A DNA stretch of 64,000 nt from Streptomyces venezuelae ATCC 10712. GTDB lineage: Bacteria; Actinomycetota; Actinomycetes; Streptomycetales; Streptomycetaceae. The notes beneath the pieces were generated by a model. The model saw nothing but the letters and a program-made list of their open reading frames with translations. It searched no databases and had not been told where the DNA came from. This document shows, one piece after another, positions 38,191 to 46,269 of this stretch (position 1 is its first letter; each line of letters starts with the position of its first letter). A program made the translations under genes and the position numbers. The DNA is taken from assembly GCF_008639165.1 (NCBI RefSeq), contig NZ_CP029197.1:7630001-7694000 (forward strand). Direction: 5' to 3'.

Positions 38191-40965
38191 TCAGCGCGCC
38201 GCGCGGGCCGCGTAGGCGCGGACGTCGGCGTCGGGGTCGGCGGACGCCCCGGCCAGTGCCGTACGGGCCGAGGGGTCGGCCCGGTAGACCAGGAGCGACA
38301 GGACGGCGGCCTTGCGGACGTCCGCGTTCGGGTCGTCGAGCGCCTTCGCCAGCGGGGGTACCGCGAGGTCGGCGGCCACGGCCCCGAGGGCGGTCGCCGC
38401 GCCCGCGCGGACCTGCCAGGCGGGATCACCCAGCGCGTCCTCGGCGCGGGCCGACCAGCCGGGCGGGCAGCCCGTGCCGGCCAGGGCGGCCAGCGCCGCG
38501 CCGCGGACCAGCGGGTCGGAGTCGTCGAGCAGCGGGCCCAGCGGCTCCGGCTCCGGGCGCCGCACGGCGGCGAGACCCCGGGCCACCGCGACCCGGACCT
38601 CACGGGCCGGGTCGGCCGCCGCCGCCGACAGCTCCGCGACCGCGTCCACCGACACGAGGGCCCGGACGGCCTGGACCCGGACCTCCACGGCGGTGTCGTC
38701 GAGCACCCCGGCGTACAGGGCGGCGTCCCCGAGCCGAAGCGCCCGCAGCACATCGAGGGCGGCGGACCGTACGGCCGCGTCGGGCACGGCGAGCGCCTCC
38801 CGCAGCCCGGCCCCGAGCTCCGGCCCGGCGGGCAGCACCTCGACGAGTTCGCGGAGCGCGGCCGACGCGGCGGCCCGGACGAGGGGCGAGCCGTCGCGCA
38901 GCCGCGCGGCGAGCGCCGGGCCGGTACCGGCGGGCGCCGTCTCGCCGAGCGCGGTGACGGCGGCGGCCCGTACGGCCGGGTCGGCGTCGTCCAGGTAGGG
39001 GGCGAGGGCGTCGAGGTCGGGGGAGTCCTCGACGAGCGAGAGGAGCCGGAGCAGGCGCGGGTGCGGGGCCTCGGCCGCCGGGACGGCCGGTGCCGGCACC
39101 GCTCGGCCGACCGGATCCGGGACGTCCGTCGCCGGCCGTGCCGCGGGCGCCGCGTCCCGGGGGCCGGCCGTGGCCACCGGCACGAGAGCGACCTCGCCGA
39201 GGTGCCGTTCAAGGCCGCCCGGCGGGTCGAACTCCGGCACCGGCACCAGGTACGGCTCGACCGGCCGTGCCGTGAACTCCATCGTCCCGGAAGGGGACTT
39301 GCGCAGGTCCAGGTGGTGCAGCCAGCCCGTGTCGTCCCGCTCGGGGTGATCGAGCCGCTCGTGGTAGAGCCCCCAGCGCGACTCCGTCCGGGCGAGCGAG
39401 GCGCGCGCCGCCATCTCGGCGCAGTCCCGGATGAACGACACCTCCGCGCACCGCATCAACTCGTGCGCCGTACGCGCCCCCATCCCGGCGATCTCCGTCG
39501 CCATCCGGTCGAACGCCTCCACGGCAAGGGAGAGTTTGGCGCCCGTCTTCGGCGGTGCCACGTAGTCGTTCACGAACCGCCGCAGCTTGTACTCGACCTG
39601 GGGCTGCGGCGGTCCTTCCGGGTGGCGCAGCGGCCGGTAGACCAGTTCGTGCGCCGCCGCGATCTGCTCGCGGTCCAACTCGCCCTCGTACGCGCGGTAC
39701 CGGGCGGCGTCCTCGCCCGCCAGGTCACCGAAGACGAACGCGCCGATCATGTAGTTGTGCGGTACGGACGCCAGGTCGCCGGCCGCGTACAGCCGGGGCA
39801 CCGTCGTCCGCGCGTGGGCGTCCACCCGTACCCCCGAGGCCGAATGGCCCCCGCACAGACCGATCTCCGAGATGTGCATCTCGATGTCGTGGGTGCGGTA
39901 GTCGTGCCCCCGCCCCTCGTGGAAGGTGCCGCGCGTGGGCCGCTCCGTGGTGTGCAGGATCGACTCGACCGCGTCGATGGTCTCCTCGGGGAGATGGCTC
40001 AGCTTCAGGTACACCGGCGCCCGGTCCGAGGCGAGTTCGGCCGCGAACTCGGCCATCATCTGCCCCGACCAGTAGTCCGACTCCACGAACCGCTCACCGT
40101 GCCGGTTCACCTGGTAGCCGCCGAAGGGATTGGCGACGTAGGCGCAGGCCGGGCCGTTGTAGTCCTTGATCAGGGGGTTGATCTGGAAGCACTCGATCCC
40201 GGTGAGCGCCGCGCCCGCGTGGTACGCCATGGCGTAGCCGTCGCCCGCGTTCGTCGGGTTCTCGTACGTCCCGTAGAGATAGCCGGAGGCCGGCAGGCCG
40301 AGGCGCCCGCAGGGGCCGGTGGCGAGGATCACGGCCCCGGCCCGCACGACGACGAACTCGCCCGTACGGGTGTTGAACCCGGCCGCTCCGACCGCCCGCC
40401 CGTCCTCCGGGTGGGTGAGGACGCGGACCGGCATGACCCGGTTCTCGATCCGGATCCGCTCCCGCATCTCGCGCCGCCGCAGCTGCCGGTAGAGGACCTT
40501 CTTGACGTCCTTGCCCTCCGGCATCGGCAGCACGTACGAGCCGGACCGGTGCACCTGCCGGACCGCGTACTCGCCGTGCTCGTCCTTCTCGAACTTCACC
40601 CCGTACGACTCCAGGCGCTGGACCATGGCGAAGCCGCGGGTGGCCGTCTGCCGGACCGTCGACTGGTCCACGAGCCCGTCGTTGGCGCGGGTGATCTCGG
40701 CGACGTAGTCGTCGGGTTCGGCGCGGCCCGGCACGACCGCGTTGTTGACGCCGTCCATGCCCATGGCGAGGGCGCCGGAGTGGCGGACGTGCGCCTTCTC
40801 CAGGAGCAGGACGTTCGCCCCGCGCTCGGCGGCGGTCAGCGCGGCCATCGTGCCGGCGGTGCCGCCGCCGATCACGAGCACGTCGCAGGACAGCTCGGTC
40901 GCGTCGGCGAGGTCGGGCACGGTCAGTGCGGTGTCGGGGCTGGCGGGGCTGGCGGGGCTGCTCAC
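38191..40965 (-). CDS. AprA-like FAD flavoprotein fused to HEAT repeats
   Basis: 924 residues. Residues 1-600 are a fumarate-reductase/adenylylsulfate-reductase-type flavoprotein: FAD motif VIGGGTAGTMAALTAAERGA, active-site-like ALAMGMDGVNNAVVPG, and the late PRLYAAGDLASVPHNYMIGAFVFG. An Ala/Pro linker (about 600-645) leads to about 280 residues of PBS-lyase/HEAT-type repeats (DADPAVRAAAVTALGE, DGSPLVRAAASAALRE, DPNADVRKAAVLSLL and others). GTG start at 40965. It is last in an operon with a small AprB-like ferredoxin and an SsuABC-type importer, so it likely oxidises or reduces the imported, perhaps sulfur-containing compound with the ferredoxin as partner. Reaction direction and substrate are unknown. 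Confidence 0.88.
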   Translation of the reverse strand: MSSPASPASPDTALTVPDLADATELSCDVLVIGGGTAGTMAALTAAERGANVLLLEKAHVRHSGALAMGMDGVNNAVVPGRAEPDDYVAEITRANDGLVDQSTVRQTATRGFAMVQRLESYGVKFEKDEHGEYAVRQVHRSGSYVLPMPEGKDVKKVLYRQLRRREMRERIRIENRVMPVRVLTHPEDGRAVGAAGFNTRTGEFVVVRAGAVILATGPCGRLGLPASGYLYGTYENPTNAGDGYAMAYHAGAALTGIECFQINPLIKDYNGPACAYVANPFGGYQVNRHGERFVESDYWSGQMMAEFAAELASDRAPVYLKLSHLPEETIDAVESILHTTERPTRGTFHEGRGHDYRTHDIEMHISEIGLCGGHSASGVRVDAHARTTVPRLYAAGDLASVPHNYMIGAFVFGDLAGEDAARYRAYEGELDREQIAAAHELVYRPLRHPEGPPQPQVEYKLRRFVNDYVAPPKTGAKLSLAVEAFDRMATEIAGMGARTAHELMRCAEVSFIRDCAEMAARASLARTESRWGLYHERLDHPERDDTGWLHHLDLRKSPSGTMEFTARPVEPYLVPVPEFDPPGGLERHLGEVALVPVATAGPRDAAPAARPATDVPDPVGRAVPAPAVPAAEAPHPRLLRLLSLVEDSPDLDALAPYLDDADPAVRAAAVTALGETAPAGTGPALAARLRDGSPLVRAAASAALRELVEVLPAGPELGAGLREALAVPDAAVRSAALDVLRALRLGDAALYAGVLDDTAVEVRVQAVRALVSVDAVAELSAAAADPAREVRVAVARGLAAVRRPEPEPLGPLLDDSDPLVRGAALAALAGTGCPPGWSARAEDALGDPAWQVRAGAATALGAVAADLAVPPLAKALDDPNADVRKAAVLSLLVYRADPSARTALAGASADPDADVRAYAARAAR

Positions 40966-41018
40966 GGGGCGCCTTTCGAAGCTCAGGGGGGTGGGAGGAC
41001 GGAACGCGGACCGGGCCG

Positions 41019-41795
41019 TCAGAGCGAGGCGAGGACCCGGCGGCGCAGCGCGGCCGTGTCCGGCGCCTGCCGGGCGTCACGCGAGCGGGGCCGCGGCACG
41101 TCGAGCACCTCGCCGGTCGCGAACAGGGCGACGCGGTCGCCGAGATGGAGCGCCTCGTCGACGTCGTGCGTGACGAAGACGACCGTCGCGCCCGTGCCCC
41201 GCAGGATCTCCACCAGAAGGTCCTGCATCCCGGCGCGGGTGTGCGCGTCGAGCGCGCCGAAGGGCTCGTCCATCAGGACCGCGCGGGGCCGGCCCGCGAG
41301 CGCGCGGGCCAGCTGCACGCGCTGCCGCTGCCCGCCGGACAGCTGGTGCGGCAGCTTGCCCGCGTGACCGCCGAGCCCGACCCGCTCCAGCCACTCCTGG
41401 GCGGCCCGGCGCCGCTCGGCGCGGGGCACCCGGCGGATGGCGAGCGGCAGTTCCACATTGGCGCGGACCGAGCGCCAGGGCAGCAGCGCGTCGTGCTGGA
41501 AGACCAGCGCCCGGTCGGCCCCGGGCCGCCGGATCGGCTCCCCGTCCTGCGTCACGCTCCCCGTCAGCGGGGGCAGCAGACCGGCGAGCGTCCGCAGCAG
41601 GGTCGTCTTGCCGCAGCCGGACGGGCCGACCACGGTCAGCAGCTCGCCGGGCGCGATCAGCAGGTCCACGGGGCCGGGCACGGCCACCCCGTCGGGATGC
41701 CCCAGCCGGGCGCCGCGCAGGGCGAGTTCCGCGCCGGCCGGGGCCTCGGCGGCCTTCGGCTCCGCGGACACGGCGGACGGGCTCACGGTGCTCAT
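41019..41795 (-). CDS. ABC transporter ATPase, nitrate/sulfonate/taurine type
   Basis: 258 residues: Walker A GPSGCGKTT, signature LSGGQRQRVQLARAL, Walker B VLMDEPFGALD, switch His in VFVTHDVDEAL. SsuB/TauB/NrtD family, energising the importer formed with the next two upstream genes. ATG at 41795, 4-bp overlap with the permease stop. An alternative GTG lies a few codons downstream but lacks a better ribosome site. Confidence 0.88.
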   Translation of the reverse strand: MSTVSPSAVSAEPKAAEAPAGAELALRGARLGHPDGVAVPGPVDLLIAPGELLTVVGPSGCGKTTLLRTLAGLLPPLTGSVTQDGEPIRRPGADRALVFQHDALLPWRSVRANVELPLAIRRVPRAERRRAAQEWLERVGLGGHAGKLPHQLSGGQRQRVQLARALAGRPRAVLMDEPFGALDAHTRAGMQDLLVEILRGTGATVVFVTHDVDEALHLGDRVALFATGEVLDVPRPRSRDARQAPDTAALRRRVLASL

Positions 41796-42652
41796 GGAAC
41801 CGGCTCCTTCTCGGGCGTGCGGACAGCGGTGACGGCGGGCGGGGGGACGTCCGCCGGGCGGGCCGGGCGACCGGCCGGGACCCGGGCGGCCGGGCGGGGC
41901 AGCCAGGCGGTGACGCGGCGGCCGAGCGACTCGACCGCGGTGGAGGTCAGCCAGCCCAGGGCGCCGATCGTGGCCATGCCGACGAAGACCCCCGGGTAGT
42001 CGACGACCGTGTAGTCCTGCCAGGTGCGGTACCCCACCCCGTACTCGCCGGAGATCATCTCCGCGGAGATCACACAGATCCACGACACGCCGATGCCCAC
42101 CGACAGACCGCCGAAGATGCCCGGCAGGGCGCCCGGCAGCACCACCGAGAACAGCACCCGGGCCCGGCCGCCGCCGAGCGTCAGCACCGCCTCCTCCCAG
42201 GCCGGGTTCAGGGCCCGCACCGCGTGCCGGGTCGAAACGAGTACTGGGAAGAGGGCCGCGGCGCAGGTGATGAAGACGATGCCCTGCTCGTTGGTGGGCA
42301 GCAGCAGGATCGCGACCGGGACCAGCGCGATGGCGGGGATCGGCCGCACCACCTCCACCAGCGGGCCCAGGATGTCGGCGGCCCAGCGGGACCGGGCGAC
42401 GGCCGTTCCGGCCGCGACGCCGAGGACGGCGGCGAGCAGGAACCCGACCGCGATCCGGCGCAGGCTGTGGCCGAGGTCCTGCCAGTACGCCTCCGTCCCC
42501 ACCCGGTCGGCGAGCGCCGAGGCGACCTCGACGACCGTGGGGAACTGCTCGAAGCGCAGCCACAGTTGGACGTCGTAGGAGGTCAGCAGCTGCCAGACGC
42601 CCAGGGCCGCGAGCGGGGAGGCCACCCGGACCAGCCGGCGCACGGCGCTCAT
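41792..42652 (-). CDS. ABC transporter permease, nitrate/sulfonate/taurine type
   Basis: 286 residues, about six membrane helices, SsuC/TauC family. The EAA loop reads NPAWEEAVLTLGGGRARVLFSVVLPGALPGI, and the family segment VVEVVRPIPAIALVPVAILLLP is present. The Pro-rich C-terminal tail is unusual in length. ATG at 42652 overlaps the stop of the binding-protein gene. Confidence 0.88.
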   Translation of the reverse strand: MSAVRRLVRVASPLAALGVWQLLTSYDVQLWLRFEQFPTVVEVASALADRVGTEAYWQDLGHSLRRIAVGFLLAAVLGVAAGTAVARSRWAADILGPLVEVVRPIPAIALVPVAILLLPTNEQGIVFITCAAALFPVLVSTRHAVRALNPAWEEAVLTLGGGRARVLFSVVLPGALPGIFGGLSVGIGVSWICVISAEMISGEYGVGYRTWQDYTVVDYPGVFVGMATIGALGWLTSTAVESLGRRVTAWLPRPAARVPAGRPARPADVPPPAVTAVRTPEKEPVP

Positions 42653-44010
42653 GACGCGAGCCTCACGGCCTCCGCGTACGCGACGATCCGCGCGCCGGCG
42701 TGCCCTGCGACGTACCGCTCGGCGGCCGCCCGCGTCACGAACGCCCGCCACGAGCCGCCGTCCGCGACCCACACGGCACGGTCCGCGAACCACAGCGTCC
42801 CGGTCACCGCGTCCGGCACGTAGGCGGCCCGCACGGAGGCCCCCTTGACGGCCTTCAGCAGGGCGGCGGGGCTGTCGAAGGTACGGGTCGAGGTCTGCCC
42901 CTCGATCCACAGCTCGGACTTCGGGACCGTCGCCTTCCGGTACCCCGGGTCCGGTACCGCCCGGCGCAGCGGCGCCGGGTCGACGAACGCGTCGACGTCG
43001 ACGTCCGTCACCAGACCGGCCTCCTTCAGGACGGGGACGTCCTCCCTGAGCGCGGCGATCAGTTCGGGCCGGAGCGCCGGATCGAAGGTGGCGATGCCCT
43101 GGGCGCCGTTGTACAGGTAGACGACCTCGGCGGGCAGCCCGGTCGCCTTCGCCACCGACTCGGCCGCCGCGACGGGCTGTTCCCGCAGATGGTCGGTGGC
43201 CCGGCGCTGCGCCCGCAGGAAGGCGTCGAGGACGGCGGGCCTGCGCTGCGCGAACTCCTCACGGACGGTGACCCCGTGGAAGGTCGGCAGATCCAGTTCG
43301 GCGCCGTCGTACAGAGCGGTCGCCTTGCCCTGGAAGGCGAGCAGTCCGGGCCAGGCCACGAACTGGGACAGCGCGTCGACGCTGCCCGCCGCCAGGGCCG
43401 AAGCCCCCACGCTCGGCTGCTGGTTGAGCTTGTGGACGTCCTTGCCCGGGTCGATCCCGGCCCGCCGCAGAGCCCGTACGAGAGTGCCGTCGGCGGCCGA
43501 ACCGACACTGGTCGACACCTTGCGGCTCTTGAGGTCCGCGAGCGACTTGAGCGGCGAACCGGGGGCCGTGACCACGGTGTTGAGGCCGCCACGCAGGTTG
43601 TAGCCGGTGACGGAAACGAGCCGGGTCGGCTCCTTCAGCTGCTTGCCCCTGGCCGCGTTGATCAGCAGGGGGAAGTCGCCCATCGAGCCGATGTCGATCT
43701 TCCCCGCCGTCATCTGGGCGGTGATCGGCGCGCCCGTCGCGTAGTCCTGCCAGACCACCCGGTAGCCGACGCCGTCCTTACGGCCCCGGGCGGCGAGCTC
43801 CTCCTCGAAGTAGCCGAGGGAACGCAGCAGGGTGCCGGCGGTGACGGTGTTGATGGTCTTCGACTGGTAACCGACGGTCACCGTCACGGTCCTCGCGTCG
43901 GACGAGGCACCGGCGTCACCGCCGCACGCGGTGGCGAGGGGCAGCAGGAGCGCCGTCGGCAGGGCGAGCCGGAGGGCGCGCGCGGGGAGGGTGAGTCTTC
44001 CTCGGAACAT
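42649..44010 (-). CDS. ABC transporter substrate-binding lipoprotein with extra C-terminal (NosL-like?) domain
   Basis: 453 residues. Lipoprotein signal with lipobox ATAC (Cys near residue 28). The SsuA/TauA-type binding fold extends to about residue 360, with DGVGYRVVWQDYATGAPITAQMTAGKIDIGSMGDFPLL. About 90 further residues are not part of that fold: SELWIEGQTSTRTFDSPAAL, YVPDAVTGTLWFADRAVWVADGG, then WRAFVTRAAAERYVAGHAGARI. The order resembles NosL-type metal-binding proteins, but without obvious Cys/Met ligands. The ATG at 44010 follows a host-typical ribosome site. Probably delivers an organosulfur or similar anion to the permease. Confidence 0.82.
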   Translation of the reverse strand: MFRGRLTLPARALRLALPTALLLPLATACGGDAGASSDARTVTVTVGYQSKTINTVTAGTLLRSLGYFEEELAARGRKDGVGYRVVWQDYATGAPITAQMTAGKIDIGSMGDFPLLINAARGKQLKEPTRLVSVTGYNLRGGLNTVVTAPGSPLKSLADLKSRKVSTSVGSAADGTLVRALRRAGIDPGKDVHKLNQQPSVGASALAAGSVDALSQFVAWPGLLAFQGKATALYDGAELDLPTFHGVTVREEFAQRRPAVLDAFLRAQRRATDHLREQPVAAAESVAKATGLPAEVVYLYNGAQGIATFDPALRPELIAALREDVPVLKEAGLVTDVDVDAFVDPAPLRRAVPDPGYRKATVPKSELWIEGQTSTRTFDSPAALLKAVKGASVRAAYVPDAVTGTLWFADRAVWVADGGSWRAFVTRAAAERYVAGHAGARIVAYAEAVRLAS

Positions 44011-44024
44011 GGGGGTTCGGCCTT

Positions 44025-44252
44025 TCACCGGAGCAGGTAGGGCATGTTGACGGTGACCGCGCCGGTGGGGCAGCGGGCGGCGCAGGGGCCGCAGTACCAG
44101 CACTCGTCCACGTGCATGTACGCCTTGCCGTCCGCCTCGCGGATCGCGAGCGAGTCCAGCGGACACATGTCGACGCAGAGCGTGCATCCGTCGATGCACT
44201 TCGACTCGTCGATGGTCACGGGCACGTCGGCACGCTGGGGGACCAGAGGCAT
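44025..44252 (-). CDS. AprB-like small ferredoxin with two 4Fe-4S motifs
   Basis: 75 residues. Two cluster motifs: CIDGCTLCVDMCP, with an unusual C-x3-C spacing at the start, and CWYCGPCAARCP. A short C-terminal tail (VNMPYLLR) resembles the docking tail of AprB-type subunits. It sits in the same operon as an AprA-like flavoprotein and is probably its electron partner. ATG at 44252, with GGAG upstream. Confidence 0.88.
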   Translation of the reverse strand: MPLVPQRADVPVTIDESKCIDGCTLCVDMCPLDSLAIREADGKAYMHVDECWYCGPCAARCPTGAVTVNMPYLLR

Positions 44253-44292
44253 GGCTGTCTCCAGGAAAGAGCGGGGAAGGGGAGTCGGGACG

Positions 44293-45060
44293 TCAGAGGG
44301 AGCGGTGCAGCACGCCGCTCATGGTGATGCGGTCGCCGCGGAACCGGATGAACTCCAGGTCCACGGGGCGGCCGTCGGGCAGCCGGGTCAGCCGTTCCAG
44401 CATCAGGACGGCGGCCCCGCGCGGGGCCTGGAGCACGGCGGCGGAGTGCGCGTCGGCGTTGACGGCCTCCAGGGTGATCTCGGCGTGCCCCAGCGGACCG
44501 CCGGTCAGCTGCTCCAGGAGCCGGAACACGTCCGTGTTCTCCAGGTCGCAGCCGAGGAGTTCACCCCCGATGTCCATCGGGAGGTACGACAGGTCGAGCG
44601 AGAGCGGCAGCCCGTCGAGACGGCGCAGCCGCTCGACGCAGAGCACGTCGGCGTGCTCCGGCAGTCCCAGCCGGTGGGCCACCGGACCCGGGGCGGAGAC
44701 CGGTCCGACGGTACGGACCTCGTTGGTCACCCGGCCGTGCTCCCGCAGGGTCTCCGCGAGCCCCTGGAGCCGGTCCAGGCCGTGCGGGTACTTCTCGCAC
44801 ACCACCACCGTGCCGACCCCCGGCTGCCGTTCCACGATCCGCTCGCCGCGCAGCAGGTCGAGGGCCTGGCGGACGGTGTTGCGGCTGGCCCGGTAGTCGG
44901 CCGCGATCACGTCCTCCAGCGGCAGCACCCCGCCCGGCACGCCACCCGCCAGGATCTGGTGGCGCAGCAGGTCGGCGAGCTGCCGCGCCCGGTCCGCGCG
45001 CAGCCGCCGACGACGGGCGGCGGCGACGGGGCGGGCGGCGGGAGCGGGTTCGGCGGGCAT
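44293..45060 (-). CDS. GntR-family regulator with UTRA ligand domain
   Basis: 255 residues. N-terminal winged helix (ILAGGVPGGVLPLEDVIAADYRASRNTVRQALDLLRGE pattern, about 35-85) and a C-terminal UTRA/chorismate-lyase-like ligand domain (about 110-250). It is the first gene of the leftward cluster leading to the ferredoxin, importer and flavoprotein, 40 bp from the ferredoxin, and most likely controls them. ATG at 45060. Basic Arg-rich N-terminal extension. Confidence 0.88.
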   Translation of the reverse strand: MPAEPAPAARPVAAARRRRLRADRARQLADLLRHQILAGGVPGGVLPLEDVIAADYRASRNTVRQALDLLRGERIVERQPGVGTVVVCEKYPHGLDRLQGLAETLREHGRVTNEVRTVGPVSAPGPVAHRLGLPEHADVLCVERLRRLDGLPLSLDLSYLPMDIGGELLGCDLENTDVFRLLEQLTGGPLGHAEITLEAVNADAHSAAVLQAPRGAAVLMLERLTRLPDGRPVDLEFIRFRGDRITMSGVLHRSL

Positions 45061-45249
45061 GGCAAGGAACGTAGCGGCGGGAAGCCCCGGATGGTGTTGC
45101 CACAGTATTGCGCCACCTGACAACCTGTACACACCGCTCTGACCTGCGACGATGTCAAGCAGGCGGGAAGATCCGCCACCTCGCCGCCCATCAGGTGGAC
45201 CGGTATTCGCCCACTATGCGGGAAGGGCCCGACCTGATCAACTGTTGCC

Positions 45250-46224
45250 ATGCGTCCCACCCGGCACAACCGCCCGACTCGCCACACCGTCCCCGCCGCC
45301 GTCGCCGTCGGCCTCCTCCTGCTCACCGGCTGCGGAACCGAACAGCTCGGAGCCGGGGGCGCCGCGACCAGTGCGCCACCCGTGTGCGGGCCGGGTGCGC
45401 CCTCCGCCGGATCATCCGCGGCACCCTCCTCGACCACCGCCTCCGAGGCCGCTCCCCAGGCCTCCGCCTCCCCGGCGAAGGACGGCGTCGCGATCCTCGG
45501 CACCGCCGGCGGCGCCGGTGGCGGCGCCAGGCCCTGTGCCGCGTACTCCGTCACGAGCCAGGAGACCGTGCCCTTCACCTATGTCGTCACCTTCTCGTTC
45601 CTTTCGGACAGCGGGCAGGCCCTGGGCAACGTGACGGAGACCGTCCCGGCCGTCGCCCCCGGACGCACGGTCCGGGGCACCGTCACCGCCTCCGACCTCC
45701 CCGGGGACGCGGCCGGCGGGTCACCCCGGGTGCGGGTCGTCAAGGTGCGTGGCGTGCCGACGGCCGAGGCCCCCGTCGTGGGCGGCACCTGCCCGCCCTC
45801 GGGCGTACGGGTGTACGCCGACGAGGGCGACGCCGCCATGGGGCTCCGGGTCGTCGGCCTGCACCTCGAGAACTGCGGCACCCGTCCCTACCCGCTCGAC
45901 GGCTACCCGCGCGTCGAGCTCCGCGACGAGGACCGTGACCGGGTCTCCGGCGTGTCGATCCTCCAGGGCGGCGCGGCCGTCGCCACGGGCACCGGAGCCG
46001 ACGGGCCGCCGCGGTCGATCGTCCTGAAGCCCGGCGAGCGCGCGTACGCGACGCTGGTCTGGCGCAACACCGTCGCGAGCGTCACGAACGAGCCCGTGAA
46101 CGCTCCCTACGCGCGCGTGTGGGCGAAGCCCGGCGCCGCACCGGTCATGGTGACCCCCGAGTTCGACCTCGGCACGACGGGGAAGCTGGGCGTCGGCCCC
46201 TGGAAGAAGGACGAGGCCCGCTGA
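45250..46224 (+). CDS. DUF4232-type lipoprotein
   Basis: 324 residues. Lipoprotein signal with lipobox LTGC (Cys near 28), then a low-complexity Ala/Ser-rich linker. The C-terminal part from CPPSGVRVYADEGDAAMGLRVVGLHLENCG to RVWAKPG is a DUF4232-type beta-sandwich. Exported and anchored to the membrane; function unknown. ATG at 45250. Confidence 0.78.
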   Translation: MRPTRHNRPTRHTVPAAVAVGLLLLTGCGTEQLGAGGAATSAPPVCGPGAPSAGSSAAPSSTTASEAAPQASASPAKDGVAILGTAGGAGGGARPCAAYSVTSQETVPFTYVVTFSFLSDSGQALGNVTETVPAVAPGRTVRGTVTASDLPGDAAGGSPRVRVVKVRGVPTAEAPVVGGTCPPSGVRVYADEGDAAMGLRVVGLHLENCGTRPYPLDGYPRVELRDEDRDRVSGVSILQGGAAVATGTGADGPPRSIVLKPGERAYATLVWRNTVASVTNEPVNAPYARVWAKPGAAPVMVTPEFDLGTTGKLGVGPWKKDEAR

Positions 46225-46248
46225 TCCCGAACGGAATCGCCCGTTCCT

Positions 46249-46267
46249 CCGCCGGAGGGGCCGGCGG
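46249..46267. terminator. Possible short terminator hairpin
   Basis: CCGCCGG (46249-46255) pairs with CCGGCGG (46261-46267) between two convergent genes. Confidence 0.4.
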
Positions 46268-46269
46268 CC

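Noticed and set aside
37162..41367. A 1401-codon open frame on the plus strand across the VOC and flavoprotein genes
   Set aside because: Antisense shadow of two well-supported minus-strand genes; the translation is Arg/Gly/His-rich without domains.
45061..45249. A GntR operator at CCTGTACACACCG upstream of the regulator
   Set aside because: It has a partial GTACAC core but no clear symmetrical pair, so I do not call it a site.
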